From contig JAJYSP010000026.1 in the NCBI GenBank assembly GCA_021793515.1, positions 1 to 34,051 of the forward strand: a DNA stretch of 34,051 nt. Direction: 5' to 3'. This document shows positions 16,643 through 24,593 of the stretch, in pieces. Within the stretch, counting starts at the first letter, position 1. Each line of letters begins with the position of its first letter. The notes beneath the pieces were generated by a model, which was given only the letters and a program-made list of their open reading frames with translations, did not search any database and was not told where the DNA came from. The position numbers and the translations under genes are program-made. The DNA comes from Actinomycetes bacterium (GTDB taxonomy: Bacteria; Actinomycetota; Acidimicrobiia; Acidimicrobiales; RAAP-2).

Positions 16643-17302
16643 GTGGTCGCGCCGATCGAGGTCATCTGCGTCGACATGGCCGGCACGACCATGCGCGACG
16701 ACGGGGTGGTCGTGGGTGCCTTTCGTCGGACGATCGCGACACTCGGTCTCGATCGGGCCAGTGCGGCGCGCGCCGAGTCCTACGTCACCGCGACGATGGG
16801 CCAGTCCAAGATTGAGGTGTTCCGCGCCATCTTCGGTCCCGCCGCGCAGCGCGCGAACGCGGTCTTCGAGGGGGCGGTCGCCGACGTGGCAGCCGAACTC
16901 GGCGTCAGTGCGCTGCCCGGCGTCGAAGACACGGTGACCCACTGGCGCACGACTGGACGTCGCGTGGCGCTGACGACCGGGTTCTCGCCGGCGACTCGCG
17001 AGGCCCTCGTCGCCCAGCTCGGCTGGGTGGACCTGTTCGACCTGCGGGTCTCACCGGCCGACGCGGGTCGTGGCCGCCCCAACCCCGACATGGTGTGGTG
17101 GGCCGCCACACGCCTCGAGGCACCATCGTGCGCGTCGATCATGGTGGTCGGCGATACCGCCGCGGACTTCGAGTCGGGACGACGGGCGGGGGCCGGCCAG
17201 TGCGTGGGTGTGCGCACCGGGAGTGACGACGACGCCACACTCCTGGCGGCCGGTGCCGACCGGGTGGTCGACGCGCTCTTGGCCTTACGCGATCTGGGCT
17301 AG
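16643..17302 (+). CDS. phosphonatase-like HAD hydrolase
   Basis: This 219-residue HAD-superfamily protein carries VDMAGTT (nucleophile Asp11), close to the DWAGTT form of phosphonoacetaldehyde hydrolase and its phosphonatase-like relatives. Motif II lies in ALTTGFSPATRE, RPNPDMVW resembles motif III, and MVVGDTAADFESGRRAGAG is motif IV. A small helical cap falls between motifs I and II. The substrate is unknown; true PhnX needs a cap lysine that I cannot confirm, and no phosphonate genes lie nearby. The GTG sits one base after the tadA stop. Confidence 0.8.
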   Translation: MVAPIEVICVDMAGTTMRDDGVVVGAFRRTIATLGLDRASAARAESYVTATMGQSKIEVFRAIFGPAAQRANAVFEGAVADVAAELGVSALPGVEDTVTHWRTTGRRVALTTGFSPATREALVAQLGWVDLFDLRVSPADAGRGRPNPDMVWWAATRLEAPSCASIMVVGDTAADFESGRRAGAGQCVGVRTGSDDDATLLAAGADRVVDALLALRDLG

Positions 17303-17312
17303 CCGGTAGTCT
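17285..17312 (+). promoter_or_regulatory. candidate promoter for the acyl-CoA synthetase gene
   Basis: TTACGC and TAGTCT are separated by 16 bases and overlap the 3' end of the HAD gene. The -10 ends 16 bases before the ATG at 17329. The -35 is weak. Confidence 0.35.
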
Positions 17313-17328
17313 CACCCCAGGGGGCGCC

Positions 17329-18978
17329 ATGGCGGGTTGGGAGTTCGCGACCATCTTCGAGACGGTGGCAGACCGTCTGGCCGACGCGACCGCGTTGCGC
17401 CAGGGCGCGCGCACGACCTCATTTCGGGACTTCGACCGGCACGCCGACGGGGTCGCCGCGTGGCTCCTGTCCCTCGGCGTGGTCGAACAGGACCGCTTCG
17501 CCCAACTCTTGTTCAACGCGCCCGCGTACCTCGAGTCGGTCTTTGCGGCCTACAAGGTCGGTCTCGTGCCGGTGAATACCAACTACCGCTACGGCGTTGA
17601 GGAGCTCGCGTACCTCTGGGGAAACGCCGAACCGGCGGCGGTCGTCTTTCACGGCGCGCTGGTTCCGGTCGTCGACGTCGTGCGCCACCGGGTGCCGTCG
17701 GTTCGTGGCTGGCTCTTCGTCGCCGACGGAACCGAGGACTGCCCGTCGTGGGCGACCCCCTACGACGTCGTGGCCGATGTGTCGGTGCCGCGTCAGCGGG
17801 CACCGTGGGGTCGCGACGGCGACCAGCTCTGCCTGCTCTACACAGGGGGAACAACGGGACTGCCCAAGGGCGTGATGTGGCGCCAGGACGACCTCGTCGT
17901 CCTCATGCCTAAGACGGGGCCCTTCACGTTCGGCCCCGAGCCCGACTACGAGGCAGTGGCGGCGTCGTTGCTCCCCACCGGGCAGGCGACGCTCGCCGCC
18001 TGCCCGTTGATGCACGGCACCGCGCTGTTGACCTCCCAGTCGGTGCTCGCCCAAGGCGGGTCGGTGGCGACGCTGTCGTCGCGGCGCTTCGACGCCGTCG
18101 AGTTGCTCGAGGACATCTCGCGCCACCACGTGGCCGGTGTCATCCTCGTCGGGGACGCCTTCGCCCGTCCGGTGCTCGAGGCCCTCGACGCCGCGCCGGG
18201 CCGCTGGGACCTGTCGAGTCTGGTGGTGATCGGTTCGTCGGGCGCGATGTGGTCCGAGCCCGTGAAGCGGGGCCTGCTCGCTCATCACCCGACGATGCTG
18301 CTCGTGGACGCCTACGGCTCGTCCGAGGCCCTGCCGCTGGGCACATCGATCTCGGGTGGTTCGGCCGCCGTCGCGACGGCGACCTTCTCGCTCGGAGACC
18401 GGGCCCTGGTGGTGAGCGAGGACGGGCGCATCGTGCGGCCGGGCTCTACCGAAGTCGGCCTCGTGGCGATGGGCGGGCGGATCCCGCTCGGGTACTTCCG
18501 AGACGAGGCGAAGTCGGCCGAGACCTTCCGGGTGATCGAGGGCCAGCGCGTCGCGGTGCCCGGCGACCTCGCCAGGGTCGCCGCCGACGGGACGATCACG
18601 CTGCTCGGCCGCGGCTCGAGTTGCATCAACACCGGGGGCGAGAAGGTCTTCGCCGAGGAGGTCGAAGAGGTGCTCAAGACCCACGCGGACGTCGTCGACG
18701 CCGTCGTAGTGGGTCTCGCCGATGAGCGCTGGAGCGAGGTGGTCACGGCGATCGTTGAGGTACGCCCCGGGACGGCACCGGGTCCGGACCAACTCGCCGA
18801 GCACGTGCGGGGCCGTCTCGCCGGTTACAAGACGCCCAAACACGTCCTCGTCGTCGAGTCGATCGGGCGCTCACCCAACGGCAAGGTCGACTACCGGTGG
18901 GCTCGCTCTGTCGCCCGTGCCCGTCTCGTGCCCGCCGGCGACTCCTCGGTCGATCCTGGTGAAAGCCTGAATCGATAA
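17329..18978 (+). CDS. acyl-CoA synthetase (AMP-forming, FadD-like)
   Basis: This 549-residue member of the adenylate-forming enzymes activates a carboxylic acid to its CoA thioester through an acyl-AMP. It has the P-loop-like LLYTGGTTGLPKGVMW, the mid-domain GSSGAMWS and DAYGSSEA (acyl/AMP site), GDLARVAADGTITLLGR (hinge region), NTGGEKVFAEEVEEVL, and the C-terminal catalytic lysine region SPNGKVDY. The KVMW-type A3 motif and overall length resemble actinobacterial FadD-like enzymes for medium or long acyl chains or steroid side chains; the substrate cannot be fixed. A G-rich run just upstream of the ATG may serve as ribosome site. It could work with the acyl-CoA dehydrogenase at 9.2-10.4 kb. 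Confidence 0.9.
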   Translation: MAGWEFATIFETVADRLADATALRQGARTTSFRDFDRHADGVAAWLLSLGVVEQDRFAQLLFNAPAYLESVFAAYKVGLVPVNTNYRYGVEELAYLWGNAEPAAVVFHGALVPVVDVVRHRVPSVRGWLFVADGTEDCPSWATPYDVVADVSVPRQRAPWGRDGDQLCLLYTGGTTGLPKGVMWRQDDLVVLMPKTGPFTFGPEPDYEAVAASLLPTGQATLAACPLMHGTALLTSQSVLAQGGSVATLSSRRFDAVELLEDISRHHVAGVILVGDAFARPVLEALDAAPGRWDLSSLVVIGSSGAMWSEPVKRGLLAHHPTMLLVDAYGSSEALPLGTSISGGSAAVATATFSLGDRALVVSEDGRIVRPGSTEVGLVAMGGRIPLGYFRDEAKSAETFRVIEGQRVAVPGDLARVAADGTITLLGRGSSCINTGGEKVFAEEVEEVLKTHADVVDAVVVGLADERWSEVVTAIVEVRPGTAPGPDQLAEHVRGRLAGYKTPKHVLVVESIGRSPNGKVDYRWARSVARARLVPAGDSSVDPGESLNR

Positions 18979-18993
18979 TTGTCCCGGACCTGC

Positions 18994-19037
18994 GTGAACA
19001 CTAACGATATATCGGTATACTCTGATACATATCGATA
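18994..19037 (+). promoter_or_regulatory. padR promoter with two palindromic operator candidates
   Basis: TATACT at 19016-19021 is a strong -10 with GTGAAC (18994-18999) 16 bases upstream. The palindrome CGATATATCG (19005-19014) occupies the spacer. TATCGATA (19030-19037) lies just after the start region. GTAT and ATAC flank the -10 as a further inverted pair. This is an A/T-rich patch in GC-rich DNA, as expected for an autoregulated PadR operator. Binding itself is inferred. Confidence 0.6.
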
Positions 19038-19057
19038 GTGATGCGAAGGAGAATGCA

Positions 19058-19645
19058 ATGTTCAAGGAATTCGATAACGACCAGCGGGGACTCGGTGAGT
19101 CGCCGATGGGCCGTCGACGCCGCGGTGGACCAGGACACGGCCACGGCGGACCGGGCGGACACTTCCGCGGTGGACCGATGCGCCGTGAGGGACGACGGGC
19201 GCGCGGTGACGTACGCGCCGCGGTCCTCGTGCTCCTCGACGAGCAGCCGCGAAACGGCTATCAGCTCATCCAGGAACTCACCGAGCGGTCCAACGACGCG
19301 TGGCGCCCGAGTCCCGGCTCCATCTACCCCGTACTCCAACAACTCGAGGACGAAGGTCTGATTGTCACGGCCGCCGCGGGCACTGGACGGACCTACGAGC
19401 TCACCGAGGCCGGCCGCACGCTCGTCGCCGAGCAGCGCGACGAGCTCGGCAAGCCCTGGGAGAACACCGACACCGGGGGACGTGTCGCGCGCGAGCTGAT
19501 GGGCACCGCGCGTGACGTCGTGCTCGCCGCACGTCAGGTGATGGTCGCGGGGTCCGCCTCGCAGGTGGCCAAGGCGACGGCCGTCCTCGTCGAGACCCGT
19601 CGGTCGCTCTACGGCATCCTCGCCGAGGGCGACCAGGACTCGTAG
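19058..19645 (+). CDS. PadR-family transcriptional regulator with Gly/His/Arg-rich N-terminus
   Basis: This 195-residue protein has an N-terminal low-complexity segment rich in Gly, Arg and His (about 15-45), then the PadR winged helix: DVRAAVLVLLDEQPRNGYQLIQELTERS and WRPSPGSIYPVLQQLEDEGLI (about 48-110), then RTYELTEAG forming the wing. The C-terminal helices (about 140-190) should give the dimer interface. PadR proteins repress genes for efflux or detoxification and usually bind their own promoter. AAGGAG precedes the ATG. The His/Gly-rich arm is shared by some actinobacterial PadR proteins and might bind metal or heme, but this is speculation. No adjacent efflux gene is seen, so the target may be distant or only itself. 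Confidence 0.88.
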   Translation: MFKEFDNDQRGLGESPMGRRRRGGPGHGHGGPGGHFRGGPMRREGRRARGDVRAAVLVLLDEQPRNGYQLIQELTERSNDAWRPSPGSIYPVLQQLEDEGLIVTAAAGTGRTYELTEAGRTLVAEQRDELGKPWENTDTGGRVARELMGTARDVVLAARQVMVAGSASQVAKATAVLVETRRSLYGILAEGDQDS

Positions 19646-19672
19646 GCGTCACGCGGCGCGAACCGCGCGCGA

Positions 19673-20038
19673 TCACGGGGCCGGCGGTTCTGACTCCTTC
19701 GGGTGGGCGACGAACGCGACCGAGCTGCGCTCGGGGTGTTCGAAGTCCAGGTGGACCGTGAACGGCTCGTCCCCGTGCGAGGGACCCTCGCCGTCGGCGA
19801 CGATGACCAGGTCCTCGTCGGAGCGACCGTAGATCGCTCGCGCCATGCCGAGCATCGCCTGACCGAGCACCACGCCGAACGCGGAGTTCGCCGCACGTTC
19901 GCTCAGTGTGGGTGGTCCGTCCTCGACCGCAACCGCGTCCTCGTCAGTCGCGCGCAGCCACTCCAGCCACTGCGCGTCGGTCCAGGACTCGGGGTCCTCG
20001 GGCGGACCCGCGTCGATGGGCAGGTCACTCGGCTCCAC
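19673..20038 (-). CDS. acidic hypothetical protein
   Basis: This predicted cytosolic protein of about 121 residues is acidic, with a Pro/Asp/Glu-rich N-terminus, WTDAQWLEWLRATDED, a helical middle (ANSAFGVVLGQAMLGMARAIYG) and a C-terminal strand part, DEDLVIVADGEG and FTVHLDFEHPERSSVAFV. No family is recognised. I chose the GTG at 20038; the frame can be extended upstream, but that part is low complexity and runs into the next gene. It lies 67 bases downstream of the GT2-PilZ gene on the same strand and may share its transcript. Confidence 0.65.
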   Translation of the reverse strand: MEPSDLPIDAGPPEDPESWTDAQWLEWLRATDEDAVAVEDGPPTLSERAANSAFGVVLGQAMLGMARAIYGRSDEDLVIVADGEGPSHGDEPFTVHLDFEHPERSSVAFVAHPKESEPPAP

Positions 20039-20105
20039 GGGGCCACCGTATCGGTACCGCGTCCTCGGTCGCACGTCAGCGCCCAGCGACGTCGAATCAG
20101 TGGGT

Positions 20106-22154
20106 TCAGTGGGTGCGCACGTCGTCGGCGGACCGGTGCGTCCTCGCGCGATGGGACCCGTCGTGGCGGTGCACGTTTTTCGATCGATGCGCGTGACTGG
20201 TGAGCTCGCGCGCCCCAAAGAGCGCCACCGCGAGTCGGCCGACCTCACGGTCCTGGCGCGGGCTGAACTGGACGCTCACAATGTCGCCCCCATCGCCGGC
20301 CGGTTGGCGACTGCGCTCCTCGCAGTCGAGTCGCACGACCTGGTCCCCGTCGAAGGCCAACGTCAGGACGTGGCGTGCACTCGACGTCGATGTCCCGGTG
20401 CGCACCAGTGCGCCCCCGATGGAGATATCGAGCAGGTGGGCGTGGCGGCCGTCCACGAGCGCGTCACCCTCGAGACGTTGACGCACACCGGTTCGTCGAT
20501 CGGTCGCAAACCGGTCCGAACGGATCCGGTGAATCGCGGCGCCGAGCAGGGCCGCATTCACCAACGCCCAGAACGCCGCGCCGTAGACCGTCCAGCGCAC
20601 GCGATAGGTCACCGGCGTGAGACCCGCCAACGAGAGGGCGAACCAGACACCCGCGGCAACGCTCAGCCCGAGAAGGAACCAGAGGAGCCACGGCGCCTGG
20701 GCCCTACGGCGCCGGTCGGCCCCCTCCTTGGCGGTCACCGTAAAGGGCCGTTCACCGGTGCGCAGATAGGAGAGCGTCGCCGCCATGGTCGTCTGAAGAC
20801 GGACGAACTCGAACAGCGTGGCGAGTCCGGCGGGGGCGTAGCCTCGCGACAACATCGCGATGGCGAACCGCTGGGTCACGAGAGTGACGCCGAAGGCGAC
20901 GACGAACACTGTCGCGCTGGCGTGAATCGGGCTCACCCCGCTGAACAGCACGGCGAGGGGAACGAGGATGTAGCCGAGCGTGCGCCACGCGTCAAACCAG
21001 CCGAGGATCGTCGCCGCGTAGGCGACCCGTTGGGCCAAGGTGAGTCCGGGGCCAGTGATCGGGTGTTCGGCGTGGAGCAGTTGCATCGCCCCGGTGCCCC
21101 AGCGCAATCGCTGGGACTGGTACTGCTCGGCGTCGCGCGCGGCCAGCCCGTGGGCGAGCACCTCGTTGTGATACACGGTGTGCCACCCACGTCGGTGTAG
21201 GCGGATGGAGGTGTGGATGTCCTCGGTGACCGTCTCGGTCGCCACGCCGCCGACCTCGCGTAGCGCGGCCGCGCGCACGACGGCGTTCGTGCCGCACCAG
21301 AAGGCCGCCTTCCATCGGTTCTTGCCCGGTTGGATGGCGCGGTAGAAGAGGCGCTGCTCGTTGAACGAAGTGCCGCGTCGGTGCCGCCAGAACCAGGACC
21401 GGTTCGGACCGTGCTCAAAGGAACCCACGTTGTAGAAGTCTTGAGGGGTTTGGACGATCGCGATCGTCGGGTCGTCGAAGTAACCGAGCGTGTGCGTCAA
21501 GAACTCGGGACTGACGACGTGATCGGCGTCCAGGATGGCGACGAGGTCCGCGTCGAGGTGCCCGAGAGCATTGTTGATGTTGCCGGCTTTCGCGTGGCGA
21601 TGGTCCTCGCGCGCGAGATACTGGGCCCCGAGGGTCGCGGCGAGGTCGCGAACCCACGGGCGGTCGCCGTCGTCGAGTACCCAGGTCTCGTGCGCCGGTT
21701 CCAGCGCGGTCGCCGCCGCGATAGTGGGTAGTAGGACCTCGCTCGGTTCGTTATAGGTCGGAATCAATACGGCGACGCGCCAGTGAGTCGACATGACGGG
21801 CACGGGGACGACCGAGGCGTCGAGGTCCCACAGCGAGAATGTGAAGAGGCCGAGACCAACGACCGCGTGTACCTCGAGCAACCACAACGGGACGGCCAGC
21901 CACAACGCGCCGAGGGTGAAGCCGACGCGCCAGGTCAGGTAGGCGACGCCAACGGTGAGCGCGAGCACGGCCGAGATTCGCACGACGAGGCGTCGACGCG
22001 CCGACTCACGGGCGGGCAACCCGCCGTCACCGGTCGAGAAGGCGGACAGGACGGCGCTCGAATCCGCCGTGCTATGGGTCGAACGACCCCCGATACCGCC
22101 TCGCGCCCCTGCGTCCACGTCCCCAACTTGCGGGTGCGAGGTCACGTGTGTCAC
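20106..22154 (-). CDS. cellulose-synthase-like family 2 glycosyltransferase with C-terminal PilZ domain
   Basis: This processive glycosyltransferase of about 682 residues has two N-terminal membrane helices (about 60-105), a cytosolic GT-A domain, about four further helices (about 385-530) and a C-terminal PilZ domain (about 545-640). The BcsA catalytic set is present: DDGDRPWV (about 158), DADH (about 208), TEDIHTS (about 309) and QSQRLRW (about 349). The PilZ cyclic-di-GMP signature is intact, with R-x3-R in RRTGVR and DISIGG. It should therefore extend a beta-linked polysaccharide when cyclic di-GMP is high. No BcsB, BcsC or cellulase partner is adjacent, as in other orphan actinobacterial synthases. 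The GTG start at 22154 has a weak ribosome site, so the exact N-terminus is uncertain. Confidence 0.88.
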   Translation of the reverse strand: MTHVTSHPQVGDVDAGARGGIGGRSTHSTADSSAVLSAFSTGDGGLPARESARRRLVVRISAVLALTVGVAYLTWRVGFTLGALWLAVPLWLLEVHAVVGLGLFTFSLWDLDASVVPVPVMSTHWRVAVLIPTYNEPSEVLLPTIAAATALEPAHETWVLDDGDRPWVRDLAATLGAQYLAREDHRHAKAGNINNALGHLDADLVAILDADHVVSPEFLTHTLGYFDDPTIAIVQTPQDFYNVGSFEHGPNRSWFWRHRRGTSFNEQRLFYRAIQPGKNRWKAAFWCGTNAVVRAAALREVGGVATETVTEDIHTSIRLHRRGWHTVYHNEVLAHGLAARDAEQYQSQRLRWGTGAMQLLHAEHPITGPGLTLAQRVAYAATILGWFDAWRTLGYILVPLAVLFSGVSPIHASATVFVVAFGVTLVTQRFAIAMLSRGYAPAGLATLFEFVRLQTTMAATLSYLRTGERPFTVTAKEGADRRRRAQAPWLLWFLLGLSVAAGVWFALSLAGLTPVTYRVRWTVYGAAFWALVNAALLGAAIHRIRSDRFATDRRTGVRQRLEGDALVDGRHAHLLDISIGGALVRTGTSTSSARHVLTLAFDGDQVVRLDCEERSRQPAGDGGDIVSVQFSPRQDREVGRLAVALFGARELTSHAHRSKNVHRHDGSHRARTHRSADDVRTH

Positions 22155-22254
22155 AACGGGCGCTCAACTATCACGCAACACCTCTCGAGTCGATCCTCGG
22201 CGACGACCGGTGCGACGTCGAAGCATCGTGTTCGAACGCTGTCGCGTCGATACG

Positions 22255-22560
22255 ATGAGCGGCGTGGGACTGGCTACCTACCGGCGCTGCACGTTCAGCG
22301 AGAAACGAGCGGTCCTGCGAGTCTTCTGGTCTCGCCGCGAGTCCGACAGCGACACGGTGAACGAGGCGGCGCGCGAGTACGGGCCGTATGCGCTCGTGAT
22401 GGTGGTGGTCATCGCCATCGAGCTCGCCGTGATCGCGGCGGTCCTGTTCAACAGGGGCAACGTCTGGGCGTGGCCCGCGGTCGCCGCCACCGTTTTCGCC
22501 GTCGTGTGTGTGTGGTGGACGCGGGTCTGTCAACGCGCGATGGCCTCACCGGCGCAGTGA
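22255..22560 (+). CDS. small two-helix membrane protein
   Basis: This 101-residue protein has a charged N-terminal half (about 1-42) and two hydrophobic helices, ALVMVVVIAIELAVIAAVLF and AVAATVFAVVCVWWT, joined by a short NRGNVW turn. No family is recognised. The frame continues far upstream without a stop, but that part overlaps the divergent glycosyltransferase and reads as low complexity. The ATG at 22255 is the best start; a GTG at 22264 would suit a leaderless transcript from TACGAT (22251-22256). It ends 28 bases before a strong hairpin. Confidence 0.6.
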   Translation: MSGVGLATYRRCTFSEKRAVLRVFWSRRESDSDTVNEAAREYGPYALVMVVVIAIELAVIAAVLFNRGNVWAWPAVAATVFAVVCVWWTRVCQRAMASPAQ

Positions 22561-22588
22561 CCGGGTTCGTCGTCACATCGCGGGACTC

Positions 22589-22609
22589 GGCTGAATTTTC
22601 AATTCAGCC
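22589..22609. terminator. bidirectional hairpin between convergent genes
   Basis: GGCTGAATT and AATTCAGCC form a perfect 9-bp stem with a TTC loop, between the stop of the small membrane protein (plus) and the stop of the LigT-like gene (minus). The A/T base pairs near the loop are unusual for the region. It is well placed to stop transcription from both sides. Confidence 0.65.
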
Positions 22610-22620
22610 ACCGAGAGGTG

Positions 22621-23130
22621 TCAGCCGTTTTCGTCGGTTTGCGTGATTGCGGTGAGCGGGATTCGCGTGCGAACTCGCCACGAACCCGACGCGCGATCAA
22701 CGAGGTAGAGCGCGACGTCGGTCGCGCGGGCACGTAAAGGCAGGAGTGCCGCACTTGACGTCGCGGCCCGGGTGAGTTCGCTCGCCGGCCGGTTCTTGGC
22801 GACCGTGAGGTGGGCGACGTAGGTCCCCGTATCGTCCGCGGGAGTCTGGGCGGGGAAGCACCGTGCGACCGTGCGCGCGAGTGCCTCGAAGGGCGTCGGG
22901 TCGTCGGGCTCGACGTAGACCACGCGTTCGCCGAACCAGGCGACGCGCCGGAACACGACGTCGAAGGAAGGTACGTCGGCGAGGCACGTGTGGAGCGAAC
23001 GGACGACGTGGCCGTCGATGACCGATGGATCGAGGAACGGGGCGGCGATCGTCACGTGGGCGTCGAGCGAGTGCGGTCCTCGCCACGGCGTGGTGAGTAC
23101 GCGTGCCTCGTCGAGGGGGACCACGACCAC
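22621..23130 (-). CDS. 2'-5' RNA ligase / 2H phosphoesterase family protein (LigT-like)
   Basis: This 169-residue member of the 2H phosphoesterase superfamily has both catalytic motifs, H25-V-T27 (AHVTIAAP) and H107-L-T109 (AHLTVAKN). Such proteins open 2',3'-cyclic phosphates or process nucleotide derivatives; the physiological substrate is not known. Length is usual. The GTG at 23130 begins a typical first strand (VVVVPLDEA) and lies 20 bases after the stop of the BNR gene on the same strand. No good ribosome site is seen, so it is probably translated from the BNR transcript. A longer reading through the BNR gene in another frame is rejected as low complexity. Confidence 0.8.
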   Translation of the reverse strand: MVVVPLDEARVLTTPWRGPHSLDAHVTIAAPFLDPSVIDGHVVRSLHTCLADVPSFDVVFRRVAWFGERVVYVEPDDPTPFEALARTVARCFPAQTPADDTGTYVAHLTVAKNRPASELTRAATSSAALLPLRARATDVALYLVDRASGSWRVRTRIPLTAITQTDENG

Positions 23131-23150
23131 GCTGAGGACAGGTCGGCGGG

Positions 23151-24419
23151 TCAGAGGGCGACGCGGCGCCACGTTCGACCGCCATCGTTCGTCACCACGA
23201 GTGACGAGTTGGTCGGGGACTCCTCGCTGATGGCGACGCCGAGCGTCGCCGACGCGAATGAGACGAGTTGGAGCGCACCCATCAACTCCGAGCGTGCGAT
23301 GTACACCGAGGTCCACGTTCGACCCCCGTCGCGAGACGCCAGGAGGTGCTCCACCGTCTGGGTGGGCGCGCGCTCGATGGCCCGAGCGACGAAGAGGACG
23401 CCGGGCTCGGGCGACGCCGGGAGCCCGGGCACCTGCTCCAGCCACTGGGTACGGCCCTCCACGCCGACCTGGCGGGTTGGGGTGAAGGACAGTCCGCCGT
23501 TGCGTGAACGCACCAGCCAATCGGTGCCGACCCTTACGCGGCTCGGTGTGCCTGGCGCGACGGACCCGCCGTACCCCCCAACCTGACAGACGTCGACGAG
23601 CGTGCTCAGTGAGTACGCCACGGGCACGGCGAAGTCGTCGCCAATCGTCGCGCACGGCGAGGACCAGGACACCCACCGACCCGTACGGGTCATCCGGGCG
23701 CTGCCGGTGACGCCGCGATCGTTGCCCACGAGGAGCCATCCGCTCGTGCCGTTAAAGACGAGTGCCGCCTCCATCGACGTCCCACCGGCCGCCGGGAGAA
23801 GCGGTGGTGTCGAGACGCGTCGCCATGCGTTGGTCGAGACCGGCGAACGCCAGAGGCCGAGCCGCTGACTCGAATCCCACCCGATCGCGTAGATCGAACC
23901 GCGGTTCGCGTCAACGGCGAGCACGTCGAAACGGATCCCGAGGGACCGCGTCGGCATCGACGTCCACGTCACGCCGCCGTCGTGCGTCGACCAGAGTTCC
24001 GCCGTTGGCGGTTCATAGGCGCCGGTGTTGGTGGCACCCGGTTGCGTAGACCCGTAGATCAACCCGTCGTGCGCGTTGTCGAACGAGACGCTCAGTGGTG
24101 CGAACGACGCGTCGGGTGGCGAGGTCGTGTCGACCACGTGGCGCAGTCGAGACGGGAGCGAGATCGACCGCCACGTCGTGGCGCGGTCCGTGGTTCGCCA
24201 CAAGCTGATGCAGGTCCCGGTCGCACAGTCATGTCGAGCGAGTGCCCATCCCTCGCCAGTGCGTAGCAGGGACACCGAGAGGGGCGACCACGACGCGGCG
24301 CTCGGCACGGCGCCGACCGGTGACGACGTCGTCGCCCAGACTAAGACGGCGACGATGGTCGCCACCATGGCGGCGAAACCCACGAGGGGATACGTCGTCC
24401 GGCTTCTTGTGGTGCCCAC
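23151..24419 (-). CDS. membrane-anchored BNR/sialidase-like repeat protein (paralogue 1)
   Basis: This protein of about 422 residues has a short basic N-terminus, one membrane helix (about 12-33, VGFAAMVATIVAVLVWATT) and a large extracytoplasmic beta-propeller-like part. Asp-box motifs recur, for example TTDRATTW, THDGGVTW, SRNGGLSF, SRDGGRTW and NDGGRTWRR. Such repeats occur in sialidases, Ycf48 and sortilin-like propellers, but no sialidase active-site set is visible, so it is probably a binding protein. A pair of Cys may form disulfides. The GTG at 24419 has a GATACT six bases upstream, a leaderless layout. It is divergent from the response regulator gene. A close paralogue is cut by the right end of the window at 33186. 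Confidence 0.78.
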   Translation of the reverse strand: MGTTRSRTTYPLVGFAAMVATIVAVLVWATTSSPVGAVPSAASWSPLSVSLLRTGEGWALARHDCATGTCISLWRTTDRATTWRSISLPSRLRHVVDTTSPPDASFAPLSVSFDNAHDGLIYGSTQPGATNTGAYEPPTAELWSTHDGGVTWTSMPTRSLGIRFDVLAVDANRGSIYAIGWDSSQRLGLWRSPVSTNAWRRVSTPPLLPAAGGTSMEAALVFNGTSGWLLVGNDRGVTGSARMTRTGRWVSWSSPCATIGDDFAVPVAYSLSTLVDVCQVGGYGGSVAPGTPSRVRVGTDWLVRSRNGGLSFTPTRQVGVEGRTQWLEQVPGLPASPEPGVLFVARAIERAPTQTVEHLLASRDGGRTWTSVYIARSELMGALQLVSFASATLGVAISEESPTNSSLVVTNDGGRTWRRVAL

Positions 24420-24425
24420 GGACCC

Positions 24426-24431
24426 AGTATC
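24426..24431 (-). promoter_or_regulatory. candidate -10 element for BNR paralogue 1
   Basis: On the minus strand GATACT ends six bases before the GTG at 24419, with no ribosome site between. This is the leaderless layout. Confidence 0.35.
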
Positions 24432-24582
24432 GTTCCGGCGACGCGTCGATACACGGTCGCGGGTTCGGACCGCGTGATCCCTGGGCGCCACTCTCGGCGC
24501 CAGTCGTAGCAGTTGATCGCGTCCGGTCGCTGACACTCGCGCGGCCCACACTGGCCACCGTTCTGGATCGGCGAGCGCCAAC

Positions 24583-24588
24583 GATAAT
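24583..24588 (+). promoter_or_regulatory. candidate -10 element for the response regulator gene
   Basis: GATAAT differs from the -10 consensus TATAAT only at its first base and ends five bases before the ATG at 24594. No ribosome site precedes that ATG, so a leaderless transcript is likely. No clear -35 is seen. Confidence 0.5.
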
Positions 24589-24593
24589 GAGTC

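Noticed and set aside
19908-21200. 430-residue plus-strand ORF opposite the GT2-PilZ gene
   Set aside because: It is antisense to the conserved glycosyltransferase motifs and has no recognisable domain.
23131-23739. N-terminal extension of the LigT-like gene into the BNR gene
   Set aside because: The extension is Arg/Gly-rich low complexity in a shifted frame of the BNR gene; the 2H domain starts at 23130.
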